Source: Lachnospiraceae bacterium (GTDB lineage Bacteria; Bacillota; Clostridia; Lachnospirales; Lachnospiraceae). From it: a stretch of 62,969 nt of DNA. Position 1 is the stretch's first letter, and the number at the start of each line of letters is the position of its first letter. The stretch lies in contig JAILGF010000163.1 of the NCBI GenBank assembly GCA_024696945.1, forward strand, positions 1-62,969. The letters are read 5' to 3'. The position numbers and the translations under genes were made by a program. Below are positions 16,019 to 25,592 of the stretch, in pieces. The notes beneath the pieces were generated by a model. It was not told the DNA's origin. It did not search any database and saw only the letters and a list, made by a program, of their open reading frames with translations.

Positions 16019-17719
16019 ATGAAAAAAACACTGATCGGGATTATAGTTGCTGTAGTAATGGTTATTTCACTTGTTCATATACCGGTGTCTGAAGTTAAGG
16101 CAGCCGATACTACCCAGATAGGGTTCGAAGTAACCTATGGACAGACAGACGCAAGAGAAATGGCCAGAATGCTTAATGAGTATAGAGCAGCTAACGGCAC
16201 TAATGAAGACAGTAGGGCTCCGTTAACTTATGATTATGATTTGGAAAAAGTAGCCATGCAGAGAGCAACTGAAATCGCTATACAGTTTAATATGGATCAT
16301 ATTAGACCTGATGGAAGCAGTTATAAACAGGCCCTTGCAGAGTTTGGTTTTGATACATCACCCAGACGCTATCTATACGGAGAAAATATCCTTTTTGGAA
16401 CTCTGGATTCTATGAAGCTTGAGAATGCTTTTCAAGAGCTTTGTAATGATCAAGGTGACAGAACGGTTATGCTCGGTTACTTTACATCTGTTGGTATCGG
16501 ACATATCAAGATGGAAGAAAAGACAGATTTCTGGGTTCAAGTTTTTGCTGATACAGAAAAAAATTTAACGTATGTTGCACCTATAAACGGAACAGCTACG
16601 GCATATGTTAATGTTTCATCTTCACTTGTAAAGAGCCTTGATATTCAATATACATCGGGAAGTACAACGGTTGCTGTAGGCTCTACTGTTTCCGCACCTG
16701 TTTATACTCCCAGAGCTTCGTTTTACGAGAGTGAGCTTGACGACGAGCTGGTTCTTTCACCTGTTGTTTTCAACTCTGTTGATGATTATGTTCAGGCCTA
16801 TGGCGGAAACATGATGGGCTTAAAAGCTGGAACAGGGACTATAAGTGCTAATTATCTTGGGCAGACAGTAACCTGTAGTATTAACGTTACCGGTGGAAGC
16901 GGAACGGTTGTTACTCCTGTGCCTACACAAACGGTAACTCAAACACCTACTCAGACACCTACTCAGTCGCCATCACAAACGGTAGTTATAACTTTGACAC
17001 TTCCACCTACTCAGGCGCCGACACAAATTATAACCCAAGCCCCTACACAGGCTGTAACTCAGGCACCTACGCAGAGTGTAACGCAAACACCTACTCAGGC
17101 ACCTACTCAGAGTGTAACCCAGGCACCCACCCAAGCTCCAACCCAGGCCCCGACCAAGACGCCTACACAAACACCTACATCTGCTCCTACTCAGACTCCT
17201 TCGGGAAACGCTAAGGAAAGTCTGAAAAAAGGGACTGGCTTTGATGAAAATGGTGTAGTGTATTCGGTTACAGCAAAAGGAAAGGTAGAAGTTTGCGGCC
17301 TTACTTCGAAAAAAATTACAGATATTGCTATACCTGATAAAGTTGTTCATAACGGGTATGAATATAGTGTCGTAAAAATTGGAAATTCTGCTTTTTCGGG
17401 TTACAGTAAGCTTAAAAATATAAGCCTTGGTTCAAATATTAAGACGATCGGTTCGAAAGCTTTCAAGGGTTGTAAGGCATTAACGGAGCTTACAATTCCT
17501 AAAAAGGTAACAAGTATAGGAAAGAATGCATTTTATGGATGCAGTAAAATAGAAACATTAAAGATTTCAGGAACTTCACTTAAGAAGATAGGAAATGGCG
17601 CCTTTAAGAAAATAAACAGCAAGGTTAAGATTTTGGTGCCTTCAAAGTCGCTCACTTCTTATAAGAAACTCTTATCTTCAGCAGGTCTGAGCAGTAAGAT
17701 CAAAGTGAAGGAATTCTGA
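16019..17719 (+). CDS. Secreted CAP-domain protein with a Thr/Pro/Gln linker and BspA-like leucine-rich repeats
   Basis: 566 residues from the ATG at 16019 (SD AAGGAGA at 16006-16012; a longer frame starts at 15989 but has no SD). Seen in order: signal peptide ending near VKAAD; CAP/SCP domain at about 35-185 (MLNEYRAANG, RATEIAIQFNMDHIRPDG, GENILFG, GYFTSVGIGH); an Ig-like part; a linker at about 300-395 of repeated APTQ/TPTQ units; and about five LRR_5 repeats (IGNSAFSGYSKLKNISLG and similar) at 430-560. Known: bacterial CAP proteins are exported and BspA repeats bind host or matrix proteins. The Thr-rich linker is a natural O-glycosylation target, and GT-C-like enzymes are encoded downstream (inference). 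Confidence 0.85.
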   Translation: MKKTLIGIIVAVVMVISLVHIPVSEVKAADTTQIGFEVTYGQTDAREMARMLNEYRAANGTNEDSRAPLTYDYDLEKVAMQRATEIAIQFNMDHIRPDGSSYKQALAEFGFDTSPRRYLYGENILFGTLDSMKLENAFQELCNDQGDRTVMLGYFTSVGIGHIKMEEKTDFWVQVFADTEKNLTYVAPINGTATAYVNVSSSLVKSLDIQYTSGSTTVAVGSTVSAPVYTPRASFYESELDDELVLSPVVFNSVDDYVQAYGGNMMGLKAGTGTISANYLGQTVTCSINVTGGSGTVVTPVPTQTVTQTPTQTPTQSPSQTVVITLTLPPTQAPTQIITQAPTQAVTQAPTQSVTQTPTQAPTQSVTQAPTQAPTQAPTKTPTQTPTSAPTQTPSGNAKESLKKGTGFDENGVVYSVTAKGKVEVCGLTSKKITDIAIPDKVVHNGYEYSVVKIGNSAFSGYSKLKNISLGSNIKTIGSKAFKGCKALTELTIPKKVTSIGKNAFYGCSKIETLKISGTSLKKIGNGAFKKINSKVKILVPSKSLTSYKKLLSSAGLSSKIKVKEF

Positions 17720-17735
17720 TCATGTGAGGTAAGAA

Positions 17736-18881
17736 ATGCCCGGCAAATTTACAAATAAGAAGGTCCTTATTCCAATCATTATAGGAATGGTTGTAGTAAT
17801 TACAGGCCTTGTCGTTCTGATAATTTTTTTAAACAAGGATGATGAACCTGAACCCAAGTCAGAAATAATTTCTGACGAAGGAGACAATGCAGGTCAGAAC
17901 AATAATGACATAACCGGTTCAGTAACGGATAACAATACACAAAATAATGGCAGCGAGGATATATCGTCATCAGAGTCTACCGGTATAGAGACGACAGACA
18001 ATAATAATACCTCTGAAGAAAAAAATGAAACAGTGCCTGTAACTGTAATATTGGGAAAATATAAGGGACTTGAAGCAAAATATGAGCCTGAGACAATAAC
18101 CGATGAGGTTATAGACAATGCTTTGGAAAGATTAAAGGAGGAATTTACCGAAATAGTTGAGCTCCCCAACAGAGCCTTCGAAGACGGAGATATGGCTATA
18201 GTTACTTTTACCGGTGAAATTGATGGTTATAAAATAGACGATTTATCTGGAGTATGCCTTCAGGTAGTTATCGGCGAAGGCATAATGCCAGAGGTTATTG
18301 AAAAAGATATTATTGGACGTCGTATAGGGGACACTTTTTATCAGGATATTGATTATCCTGAAAATTTTGCAGAAGTACCGGAGGTTTCCGGAAAAACGGT
18401 TAACTTCACCTTTGAACTTGTTGATGGTTTTGAATTTATAGTTCCGGATATTACAGACGCTTTTATTTCGGAAAATACGGATTACAAGACCGTAGATGAA
18501 TACAGAACGAAAGAAAAAGAAAGACTTCAGAAAGAAGCTGATGATGAAGCTCGCGAAGAAATGATCCAAGATCTTAAGAATCAAGTGGTTGATGGTTGTG
18601 AATTCTCAGGCCCTATTGATGACGAGATTAAGGTAGACTACGTTCGTAATCTTCAGGAAGAAAATAACTATTTTACTGAAAACTTTTATATGGATGCCGC
18701 AACATATTATGGTTTGGTATACGGCCTTACAGTAGAAGAATACCGAAATACCAAGATGGAGGAGGCAACATTCCATATAAAGTATGATTATGCCGTAAAG
18801 GAAATCATGAAGCTGGAGAATCTTAGCTCGGAAGAAGAGGTCGAAAAGCTGATCACGGATACTTGTCAGATTATTGAATAA
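17736..18881 (+). CDS. Membrane-anchored trigger-factor-like FKBP peptidyl-prolyl isomerase
   Basis: 381 residues. Seen: an N-terminal membrane anchor (about 9-31); a disordered Asp/Asn/Ser/Glu linker (to about 100); an FKBP domain at about 125-220 (GDMAIVTFTGEIDGYKID, then IGRRIGDTFYQDIDYPENF); and a helical, charged C-terminal part like the chaperone arms of trigger factor. Known: cytoplasmic trigger factor has a ribosome-binding domain, absent here. With the anchor, the protein should face outward. It lies 16 bases after the CAP gene and probably helps fold exported proteins (inference). Confidence 0.8.
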   Translation: MPGKFTNKKVLIPIIIGMVVVITGLVVLIIFLNKDDEPEPKSEIISDEGDNAGQNNNDITGSVTDNNTQNNGSEDISSSESTGIETTDNNNTSEEKNETVPVTVILGKYKGLEAKYEPETITDEVIDNALERLKEEFTEIVELPNRAFEDGDMAIVTFTGEIDGYKIDDLSGVCLQVVIGEGIMPEVIEKDIIGRRIGDTFYQDIDYPENFAEVPEVSGKTVNFTFELVDGFEFIVPDITDAFISENTDYKTVDEYRTKEKERLQKEADDEAREEMIQDLKNQVVDGCEFSGPIDDEIKVDYVRNLQEENNYFTENFYMDAATYYGLVYGLTVEEYRNTKMEEATFHIKYDYAVKEIMKLENLSSEEEVEKLITDTCQIIE

Positions 18882-18905
18882 AAATTTTAAGCAGAGGAAC
18901 AATTC

Positions 18906-20582
18906 ATGCAGAATGAAGGTGCTGTATCGAAAGCTATTGGAAAAATAGCAGACAGTATCAAACGGTTGTCGGAAAAAACGGAAAGCATTAAAGGTAAAAC
19001 TCCGGAAAATATAGCCATAGCATTGTATTTCATCGGACATATTGTTATAGGGCTCTTTCATGAACCGTGGTTCGATGAGGCACTTGCATGGCTTATAGCC
19101 AGAGATTCATCATTATATGACATACTGTTTTTGGCACCTCATTATGAAGGACATCCTTCGCTATGGCATCTGGTATTGCTTCCTTTCGCAAAACTTGGGT
19201 TCGATTACGAGCTTTCTTTATGTTTTATCAGCCTGTTATTCAGTGGGACGGCGGTAGCATTATTTGTTTGTAAATCACCATTTAAACGTATAATCAGACT
19301 CCTGATCCCGTTTACTTATTTTGTTTTTTACCAATATAGCATTATTAGCCGTCCATATTGTATGATGATGCTGGCATTTGTGATTGCGGCAATGACTTAT
19401 AGCAAAAGGAATGAATGTCCCGAACGTTTTGTGCTTTCGCTATGGTTTTTATGCCTGACCAGTGCTTATGGCATAGTAATAGCCGGAGGGATTTGCATAG
19501 CATGGCTTATAGAAATGTGCCGCAAAACATATGATAAGTCGTCTTTAAAGAGTACTATTCTATGGCTTGCAGGACTGCTTACATATGTTTTATTTATTTT
19601 CTATAGAATAATACCTGCAGAAAATACTTATGCGATAATTCATGGGAGCATAGAAGCTAAAAATGGGATACTTATAAGGGCTTTATATTCCTTTTTTGGT
19701 ATACTTTCAGATAGCTTTATTACAAATGTATATCATGAAAATGAAATCTTTCAGAACGTTCAGATTGATTATTTAGAGTTTATAATAAGTATAGTATTGG
19801 GTGCTTTGTTGTTATCTGGACTTATATTCTTTGCAATTAGAAAAAAAGCATTTGCTTCATTTATAATACCATATGTGTTCCTTTGTTTGTTTACTCTCTT
19901 AGTATATATTTATCCTACACATATAGGTATAATGTTTATGTTTATTGGATTTCACTTGTGGATCCAAAAAACAGATGGAAATGATCAGGTAAAAAATGAT
20001 AAAACTTTGGTCAGAAATGTGGGCGTAATTCTGCCATGCATAATAATATTAGTTTCAATCGTTTGGAGTATCAGTTCATGCATTAGTGAAGTGTTTTATG
20101 AGTATGCCTTTGGGAAAAATGAATATAGCTTTCTTGTTGAACATAGTCTGGAAAAATGTACGTTTTTAACTGATACTACAAATGTGGATTTTAATGATGA
20201 CATGAATATAAAAGAATTGAAGGTTCAAAACTTTTTTTCTGATTCAGGGGTGTGTATTTCTCCATATATTGATTCTGAGTTGCTAATTAACGGAGCACAA
20301 AACCTTGGAAGTACCTATTCACAGATACATAAATTAATAAGTATTGATGATTGGGAAAAGCAGATCAGCATGTATAAAACATATGAGAAACCGGAAGTTT
20401 TGTTGGGATTACCGGATTTAAATGCTTCATTTATGGACGGAGCAGCAAATTTAAGTGAATATACCAAGGTATATGAAAAGCGTTGCGCCACTATCTTTAA
20501 GGGCGTGCCCGGGGCAGGTTTTTCGTATATTTATGTTAAAAATGAACTGGCAAAGGAAAAAGGATTAAAGGGTTTGGATTGA
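18906..20582 (+). CDS. GT-C glycosyltransferase-like polytopic membrane protein (copy 1)
   Basis: 558 residues. Seen: a polar N-terminus, then HEPWFDEALAWLIARDSS in the first loop outside the membrane and HYEGHPSLWHLV soon after. These are acidic/aromatic motifs of the kind found in GT39/ArnT-type enzymes that take sugars from lipid-phosphate donors. About nine or ten membrane helices follow and a soluble C-terminal part. It is a clear paralogue of the next gene (FHEPW.DEA.AW, EGHP.LW, I.RPYC.MM.FV.AA). Substrate unknown. It could add sugars to exported proteins or to a glycan. SD AGAGGAA at about 18892. Confidence 0.7.
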   Translation: MQNEGAVSKAIGKIADSIKRLSEKTESIKGKTPENIAIALYFIGHIVIGLFHEPWFDEALAWLIARDSSLYDILFLAPHYEGHPSLWHLVLLPFAKLGFDYELSLCFISLLFSGTAVALFVCKSPFKRIIRLLIPFTYFVFYQYSIISRPYCMMMLAFVIAAMTYSKRNECPERFVLSLWFLCLTSAYGIVIAGGICIAWLIEMCRKTYDKSSLKSTILWLAGLLTYVLFIFYRIIPAENTYAIIHGSIEAKNGILIRALYSFFGILSDSFITNVYHENEIFQNVQIDYLEFIISIVLGALLLSGLIFFAIRKKAFASFIIPYVFLCLFTLLVYIYPTHIGIMFMFIGFHLWIQKTDGNDQVKNDKTLVRNVGVILPCIIILVSIVWSISSCISEVFYEYAFGKNEYSFLVEHSLEKCTFLTDTTNVDFNDDMNIKELKVQNFFSDSGVCISPYIDSELLINGAQNLGSTYSQIHKLISIDDWEKQISMYKTYEKPEVLLGLPDLNASFMDGAANLSEYTKVYEKRCATIFKGVPGAGFSYIYVKNELAKEKGLKGLD

Positions 20583-22192
20583 AAATGCAGCAGTCCGCGA
20601 AAGAATCAGCAATAATAAATAAAATATATGGTAGTATATGTTCATTAAGTAATAAGGTCGATAGGATCAAAGATAAAAAGGCTGAATATATCGTATTAGC
20701 TCTTTACCTGATAGGACATATAGTTATCACCTATTTTCATGAGCCATGGTATGATGAGGCAGAAGCATGGAATATAGCCAAGAGTGGAACCTTGAAGGAG
20801 ATAATATTTGATGTTCCGCATCTGGAAGGCCACCCGGCACTTTGGTATATAATTCTTAAGGTTTTCACTGTACTTGGAATTAATTATGAAGCAGCGTTAA
20901 ACATCTGTAGTCTGATATTTGCAGGAATAGCGGTTTATCTTTTAATATTTAAGTCACCGTTTCCGAGGATAGTTAGAATTCTTTTGCCCTTCACCTACTT
21001 TTTCTTTTATCAATACGGAGTTATTACACGACCTTACTGTGTTACCATGATGGCATTTGTGGTGGCTGCAGTCGTTTACAAGCTTAGAAGTACAAAACCA
21101 TGGCTTTATACACTTTCTTTGGCTTTGATATGTGCAACCAGCGCATATGGTCTTGTTTTAAGCGGTGGGTTGGCAGTTGCCTGGGTAATCGAACTGTTAA
21201 AAAAGAATAAAATAAAGGCTTTATTAAAGGATAAAAGTACATATTGTTTACTTGGGTTATTGATATATGCTTTGTTCATTCTATACAGGATTATACCTAA
21301 AGATAGTAGTTCTATTTCATTTGCTTCAGAAAATTTTGTAAATGGTCTTGGAGTACGATTGGTTTATACTTTTTTTGTGATTGTTCCAGATCTATTTTTG
21401 ACAAATATATTCAATGAATATGGACATTTACATGATATGCCTTTTGAATTTGTTTCATTTTCGATTACTGCTATAGTAGGCGTAGTTATTTTGTTTGGAT
21501 TTATAAGATATGCGATTGTGAAGAAAACAATTATTCAGTTAAGTATTCCTTTTATACTTTTTTCTCTTTTTTCTGGATTTGTTTATTTATATAATCATCA
21601 TATTGGGATACTTTTATGTTTTTTTATTTTTTGGTTATGGATTAGTTTTGAAATTCCAAGCTCTTATAAAGTAAATAACTTTAAGAGATATACAACTACG
21701 ATTGCTATAGCAGGGTGCCTTATGGTATCGTTAGGATGGAGTATGATATCTTCTGTGGTTGAAGTGATTGATAACTATGGACCAGCTGCGGAAATAGCAG
21801 AGTATTTAGAAGAGAGTAAACTTGAGGACGCTACAATCCTGTTTTCTTGGAATGGAGATAAGTATGGTGTTAAATATTCTCCTTTAGAAGTTGCATTCTT
21901 GCCGTATAAAACTAAGGAAAAAATTATGAATTGGCCGGTTGAAAACCCCCTTTTTCCTTTTTATTTGGCATCTGAAACCATAGATCTTTATGAGGATATT
22001 TTGCTCCGAATAAGTAATGGCCCTATTCCATCAGTTGTTGTAGGCGAAGTTGATTTTTCTACATTATATGAGGACAGAGTAAATTCTACTGATTATTATT
22101 GTGCAAAACAGGTTCAACACGCGATAATATGGAAAGGAACCCAAAAGAATTGCACGACAAAAATATATAAATATAAGGATATAAAAGGGTAG
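20579..22192 (+). CDS. GT-C glycosyltransferase-like polytopic membrane protein (copy 2)
   Basis: 537 residues from a TTG at 20579 that overlaps the stop of copy 1 (AAAGGG at 20567, 6 bases away); an ATG at 20585 is the alternative. Same architecture as the preceding gene: HEPWYDEAEAWNIAKSG in the first outer loop, HLEGHPALWYI, ITRPYCVTMMAFV, then many membrane segments. Tandem duplication followed by divergence is the simplest reading. The translational overlap suggests the two are made together. Confidence 0.7.
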   Translation: MKMQQSAKESAIINKIYGSICSLSNKVDRIKDKKAEYIVLALYLIGHIVITYFHEPWYDEAEAWNIAKSGTLKEIIFDVPHLEGHPALWYIILKVFTVLGINYEAALNICSLIFAGIAVYLLIFKSPFPRIVRILLPFTYFFFYQYGVITRPYCVTMMAFVVAAVVYKLRSTKPWLYTLSLALICATSAYGLVLSGGLAVAWVIELLKKNKIKALLKDKSTYCLLGLLIYALFILYRIIPKDSSSISFASENFVNGLGVRLVYTFFVIVPDLFLTNIFNEYGHLHDMPFEFVSFSITAIVGVVILFGFIRYAIVKKTIIQLSIPFILFSLFSGFVYLYNHHIGILLCFFIFWLWISFEIPSSYKVNNFKRYTTTIAIAGCLMVSLGWSMISSVVEVIDNYGPAAEIAEYLEESKLEDATILFSWNGDKYGVKYSPLEVAFLPYKTKEKIMNWPVENPLFPFYLASETIDLYEDILLRISNGPIPSVVVGEVDFSTLYEDRVNSTDYYCAKQVQHAIIWKGTQKNCTTKIYKYKDIKG

Positions 22193-22199
22193 GCATAAA

Positions 22200-23774
22200 G
22201 TGATCAGATTAGGCTATGAACATATAAAAAAAATCGCGTATTTGTTTTTGGCAATTCCATTTTTGGTTTTTTCTATTGGATGGTTAAAATGGTATTGGGC
22301 AGTTTTAGTATGTTTAGGTCTCTTTATGACAGCTTATTTTGGAACCTTCCATTCTGATTTAGATGACGCGAGCATCAATAAAAAGAAAGAAATTACTGTT
22401 TCAATTAAAGTGCTTCTCATTATTTTGGTAATAGCTATTATTTGGGTTTGGCAGTCCGGAATTGGTGGTATGTGGGCTCAGAGCAAGGACTTTACATACA
22501 GAAATGCGATTTTTAGGGATATTGTTTTAAGAGATTGGCCTGTGATATACCCTGTAACTGGACATGCTCTTGTTTACTATATAGGTTATTGGCTGGTACC
22601 TGCTTTATTCGGAAAAGCTGCATTATGTTTGGGCTTTAATAATGAAGTGAGTTTTAGGATAGCTGATGGGGCTTTATTTATCTGGACAGTTTTTTTGATA
22701 CTAATAGTATTTATTCTTGTCATTATTACACTAAGGGTTTCAGATTCCAAAAAACAATTGTTTACAGCATTGTTTTTTATATTTTTTAGCGGTATGGATA
22801 TTTGGGGAAATATTGGTTATTCCCTTAATACTATTGAATACCATTTAGAGTGGTGGGCCTATGACTATCAATATAGCTCGTTTTCAACATGCCTGTTTTG
22901 GGTTTATAATCAGGCTGTTCCGGCATGGCTTTGCCTCCTTTGTGTGTTGAATGAAAAGAGCGCTAAAAACTATGTATTTATAGGAATGATGTGTTTGTTC
23001 AACGCTCCGATTCCATTCGTCGGTTTATTTGTTTTTTGTATATGCTTAGGTATAAAAAAAGGACTGGTATATATTAAGGAGAATAAAGTTAAGTTTTTTG
23101 TAAAAGATGTTATTTCTATTCCTAATATCATAGGAGCATGTCTTTTTTTTCCGATAATAGCTTCCTATGTTCTATCTAACGCTGCTATTCAGGGAACAGG
23201 TTCATTTAGATTAAGTGAATCAATTGCAGAGTCAGCAGAGGTTAGAGGAAGCGCAGAGATTCCTTTTAGCAATAATCCTGCGATTAATTATGTATCATTT
23301 ATATTGATAGAATTTGGTCTGTATTTAATCTTAACCTCATGGAAATACAGGAAGAGTTTTATTTATTATGTTGCTTGGATAAGCCTACTAATTATACCTC
23401 TTCTGAAAATTGGCGAAAAAAAAGATTTTGCCATGCGTGCTTCGATTCCGGCACTTTTGGTTGTATTCCTGTTGATATGTAAATATTTATTTGAAGAAAA
23501 GGAAGTATTAAAGCAGAAGGACTCTTTAAAGAGATTGTCTTACATTTTGCTTATATTCTTTTTAGTTTTAGGTAGTATTACTCCTTTGACAGAGTTTTTA
23601 CGAGGGGGTAAATATGTATCTGAATATGGAATAAGAAACGAAGAAAAGTATGACAATATATATACTCTTGGATGTGATGGACCATATGATGAACAGGGGC
23701 ATAGTGTTATATATGCAAATTTTGTTGCAGTTGATTTAGATAGATTGACTTTTTTTAAAATATTTTGTAAATAG
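22200..23774 (+). CDS. Polytopic membrane protein of unknown function, glycan-related context
   Basis: 524 residues from a GTG at 22200 (AAAGGG 13 bases upstream). Seen: about ten membrane helices, an outer loop with WQSGIGGMWAQSKDFTYRNAIFRD, and no motif I can assign. The overall layout resembles uncharacterised GT-C-like or polysaccharide-related membrane proteins. It follows the two GT-C-like genes after 7 bases and is the last gene before a terminator. Function not assigned. Confidence 0.6.
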   Translation: MIRLGYEHIKKIAYLFLAIPFLVFSIGWLKWYWAVLVCLGLFMTAYFGTFHSDLDDASINKKKEITVSIKVLLIILVIAIIWVWQSGIGGMWAQSKDFTYRNAIFRDIVLRDWPVIYPVTGHALVYYIGYWLVPALFGKAALCLGFNNEVSFRIADGALFIWTVFLILIVFILVIITLRVSDSKKQLFTALFFIFFSGMDIWGNIGYSLNTIEYHLEWWAYDYQYSSFSTCLFWVYNQAVPAWLCLLCVLNEKSAKNYVFIGMMCLFNAPIPFVGLFVFCICLGIKKGLVYIKENKVKFFVKDVISIPNIIGACLFFPIIASYVLSNAAIQGTGSFRLSESIAESAEVRGSAEIPFSNNPAINYVSFILIEFGLYLILTSWKYRKSFIYYVAWISLLIIPLLKIGEKKDFAMRASIPALLVVFLLICKYLFEEKEVLKQKDSLKRLSYILLIFFLVLGSITPLTEFLRGGKYVSEYGIRNEEKYDNIYTLGCDGPYDEQGHSVIYANFVAVDLDRLTFFKIFCK

Positions 23775-23866
23775 TTTTCTTCATTTCATTTTTCATGCCA
23801 AAAACTCTTGGCGGTTAGATATGGTACTTGGAAAACGGATAATCATACTTTTGATACCCTATCTAG

Positions 23867-23907
23867 AGCGAGACAGCTGTTGCCAGCAGCTTCTCGCTTA
23901 AACTTTT
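23867..23907 (+). terminator. Terminator hairpin closing the CAP/FKBP/GT operon
   Basis: AGCGAGA (23867-23873) and AGCTG (23875-23879) pair with CAGCT (23887-23891) and TCTCGCT (23892-23898), with one bulged C; TAAACTTTT follows. The 3' arm runs directly into a promoter module related to those at 36577 and 37451. Confidence 0.6.
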
Positions 23908-23908
23908 G

Positions 23909-23939
23909 GTGACATAAATACGCATTGATATGTTAAAAT
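23909..23939 (+). promoter_or_regulatory. Promoter related to the 36.6/37.5 kb promoter repeat
   Basis: TTGGTGACA at about 23907-23914, then TGTTAAAAT at 23931-23939 (19 bases between GTGACA and TAAAAT, a little long). CGCTTAAA before it matches the same place in the 37451 copy. Confidence 0.45.
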
Positions 23940-23971
23940 AATTATAAGATTGTGACGGGAGCAGTTTAATA

Positions 23972-24466
23972 ATGATTTTAGAAATGATATGTCCACATTG
24001 CGGTAAGAAAACTGTTGAAAGCTATGGAATTATAAACCCATACTTGTATGGTAGCAAAATACAGAAATGCAGGAAATGCGGTGGGGAGTTTTTTGATAAT
24101 AGATGGCGTGAGGTTGCTATACAGGGCTTTGATCCGATACAAGATACAGAAGTAAAATATTCATCATGGTTTGGTTTTGGGTTGATTGCTGCAGCACTTT
24201 CACTTACTCAGATAGATCCAACTAAAATGTCTTTTGGAAGTCCTACTGTGTTTAAAGTCGGAATCTGGTTTATGTTTATTTTGGGCGGACTTATTTTGAT
24301 AATTTTCTTCAGACATGTCTTTGGATTTGTTAAACGGAAGAATAAAAAATATATGGCAGAATCCGTTCAAAGAATGCATGATCCGGAATATGTGAATAAA
24401 TTATGTGTTAATGGGGTTCGAATCCCTTCTAGCTTAGATTTTAAAGTTGATAACAAATCACAATAA
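23972..24466 (+). CDS. Zinc-ribbon membrane protein of unknown function
   Basis: 164 residues. Seen: CPHCGKK and CRKCGGEF, two CxxC knuckles at residues 6-9 and 33-36 forming a zinc ribbon, and two membrane helices (about 73-90 and 95-114). A short basic/polar tail follows. Known: many small zinc-ribbon membrane proteins in Firmicutes have no assigned role. It appears to have its own promoter and a separate one follows it, so it is monocistronic. Confidence 0.65.
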   Translation: MILEMICPHCGKKTVESYGIINPYLYGSKIQKCRKCGGEFFDNRWREVAIQGFDPIQDTEVKYSSWFGFGLIAAALSLTQIDPTKMSFGSPTVFKVGIWFMFILGGLILIIFFRHVFGFVKRKNKKYMAESVQRMHDPEYVNKLCVNGVRIPSSLDFKVDNKSQ

Positions 24467-24474
24467 ACGGGGAT

Positions 24475-24503
24475 TTGCATTTATGAGTACAGTATGCTAT
24501 AAT
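24475..24503 (+). promoter_or_regulatory. Sigma-A promoter for the surface-polysaccharide genes
   Basis: TTGCAT (24475-24480), 17 bases, extended -10 TGCTATAAT (24495-24503). The next start codon is at 24553. Confidence 0.7.
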
Positions 24504-24552
24504 CTTAATAAATATAGAAGTCTTATAAATTAATTTTTGGTGGTGATTTAAG

Positions 24553-25500
24553 ATGAAAACAATATCGGTTTTGATACCTTGCTACAACGAAGAAGAAAAT
24601 GTAGTTCCACTGAGCGAAGCCATTATAGAGCAGTTTATAAAAGAACTGCCTTCCTATAGTTATGAGATTGTATTTATTGACAATGATTCATCTGACACTA
24701 CCCGTGTCAAACTCCGCAAGCTTTGTAAGGATAATAAGAAAATAAAAGCTATCTTTAATGCAAAGAACTTTGGGCAGTTTAATTCTCCGTATTATGGTAT
24801 GCTTCAAACTATGGGCGACTGTACTATATGTATGTGTTGCGACTTTCAAGACCCACCGGAGATGATTCCCAAATTGGTTCATGAATGGGAGCATGGGGCT
24901 AAAATAGTTAGTGCCATTAAAACTACTAGTAAAGAAAATAAATTGATGAGGTTTTTTAGGACATGTTATTATAAACTGATAAAGAAAATGTCAAATGTTG
25001 AGCAGATTGAACATTTTACAGGTTTTGGTTTATATGACAAAGATTTTATAGCGGTTTTACGGGATTTGAAAGATCCTACACCGTTTTTAAGAGGAATCGT
25101 AGCTGAACTTGGCTTTAAACGTGTTGATGTTCCATATGAGCAACAAAAACGGCGTGCTGGAAAGACTCATAATAATTGGTACTCTCTTTATGATGCTGCT
25201 ATGCTTAGTTTTACTTCTTATACTAAGGTTGGATTAAGGGTAGCGACTATAGGCGGCTTCATAATTGGTTTTATTAGTTTCATCATAGCTTTGGTTTATC
25301 TTATTATGAAACTTGTCAATTGGAACAGTTTCATAATGGGAAATGCTCCTATTGTCATTGGCGTATTTGTTCTTGGAGGAATAGAACTTTTCTTTATTGG
25401 TCTTCTTGGGGAATATATTATGAGTATAAACAATAGAGTTATGAAAAGACCTCTTGTAGTAGAGGAAGAAAGGATTAATTTTGATAATAATATGGAATAA
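24553..25500 (+). CDS. GT2 glycosyltransferase, GtrB/DPM1-like, with two C-terminal membrane helices
   Basis: 315 residues. Seen: ISVLIPCYNEEENV at the start; a DNDSSD motif near residue 43; the metal/nucleotide region CDFQDPPEMIP at about 95-105; RRAGKTH at about 200 (the acceptor-loop QRRaGkS type); two membrane helices at about 230-250 and 265-290. Known: GtrB and bactoprenol-phosphate glycosyltransferases have this layout and load a sugar on undecaprenyl phosphate at the inner face. The GtrA-like gene downstream fits a loading/flipping pair. SD GGTGGTGA before the ATG. Confidence 0.85.
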   Translation: MKTISVLIPCYNEEENVVPLSEAIIEQFIKELPSYSYEIVFIDNDSSDTTRVKLRKLCKDNKKIKAIFNAKNFGQFNSPYYGMLQTMGDCTICMCCDFQDPPEMIPKLVHEWEHGAKIVSAIKTTSKENKLMRFFRTCYYKLIKKMSNVEQIEHFTGFGLYDKDFIAVLRDLKDPTPFLRGIVAELGFKRVDVPYEQQKRRAGKTHNNWYSLYDAAMLSFTSYTKVGLRVATIGGFIIGFISFIIALVYLIMKLVNWNSFIMGNAPIVIGVFVLGGIELFFIGLLGEYIMSINNRVMKRPLVVEEERINFDNNME

Positions 25501-25550
25501 TTAGATTAAACAGATTTAGATGAAAATGATATTATGTAAATGTATATTGC

Positions 25551-25581
25551 TTAAGACAGAGAATTATTTCCTTTGTCTTAA
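25551..25581 (+). promoter_or_regulatory. Hairpin just upstream of the GtrA-like start
   Basis: TTAAGACA (25551-25558) pairs with TGTCTTAA (25574-25581), touching the AAAAGG SD. It could modulate translation or be a weak terminator. Confidence 0.35.
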
Positions 25582-25592
25582 AAGGATCATGG

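Noticed and set aside
15895..16092. 65-codon + ORF over the terminator and promoter at 15.9 kb
   Set aside because: Spans a clear terminator and promoter and runs into the SD of the CAP gene in another frame.
16920..17200. Repeats resembling a CRISPR array
   Set aside because: In-frame 9-15 base Pro-Thr-Gln codon repeats in a coding region, without constant repeats and unique spacers.
16973..17350. Minus-strand Arg/Cys/Leu-rich repeat ORF
   Set aside because: Antisense of the APTQ/TPTQ linker codons; not a gene.
24411..24432. tRNA-like T-arm (GGGGTTCGAATCCC)
   Set aside because: Lies inside the zinc-ribbon gene; no matching acceptor, D or anticodon arms upstream.
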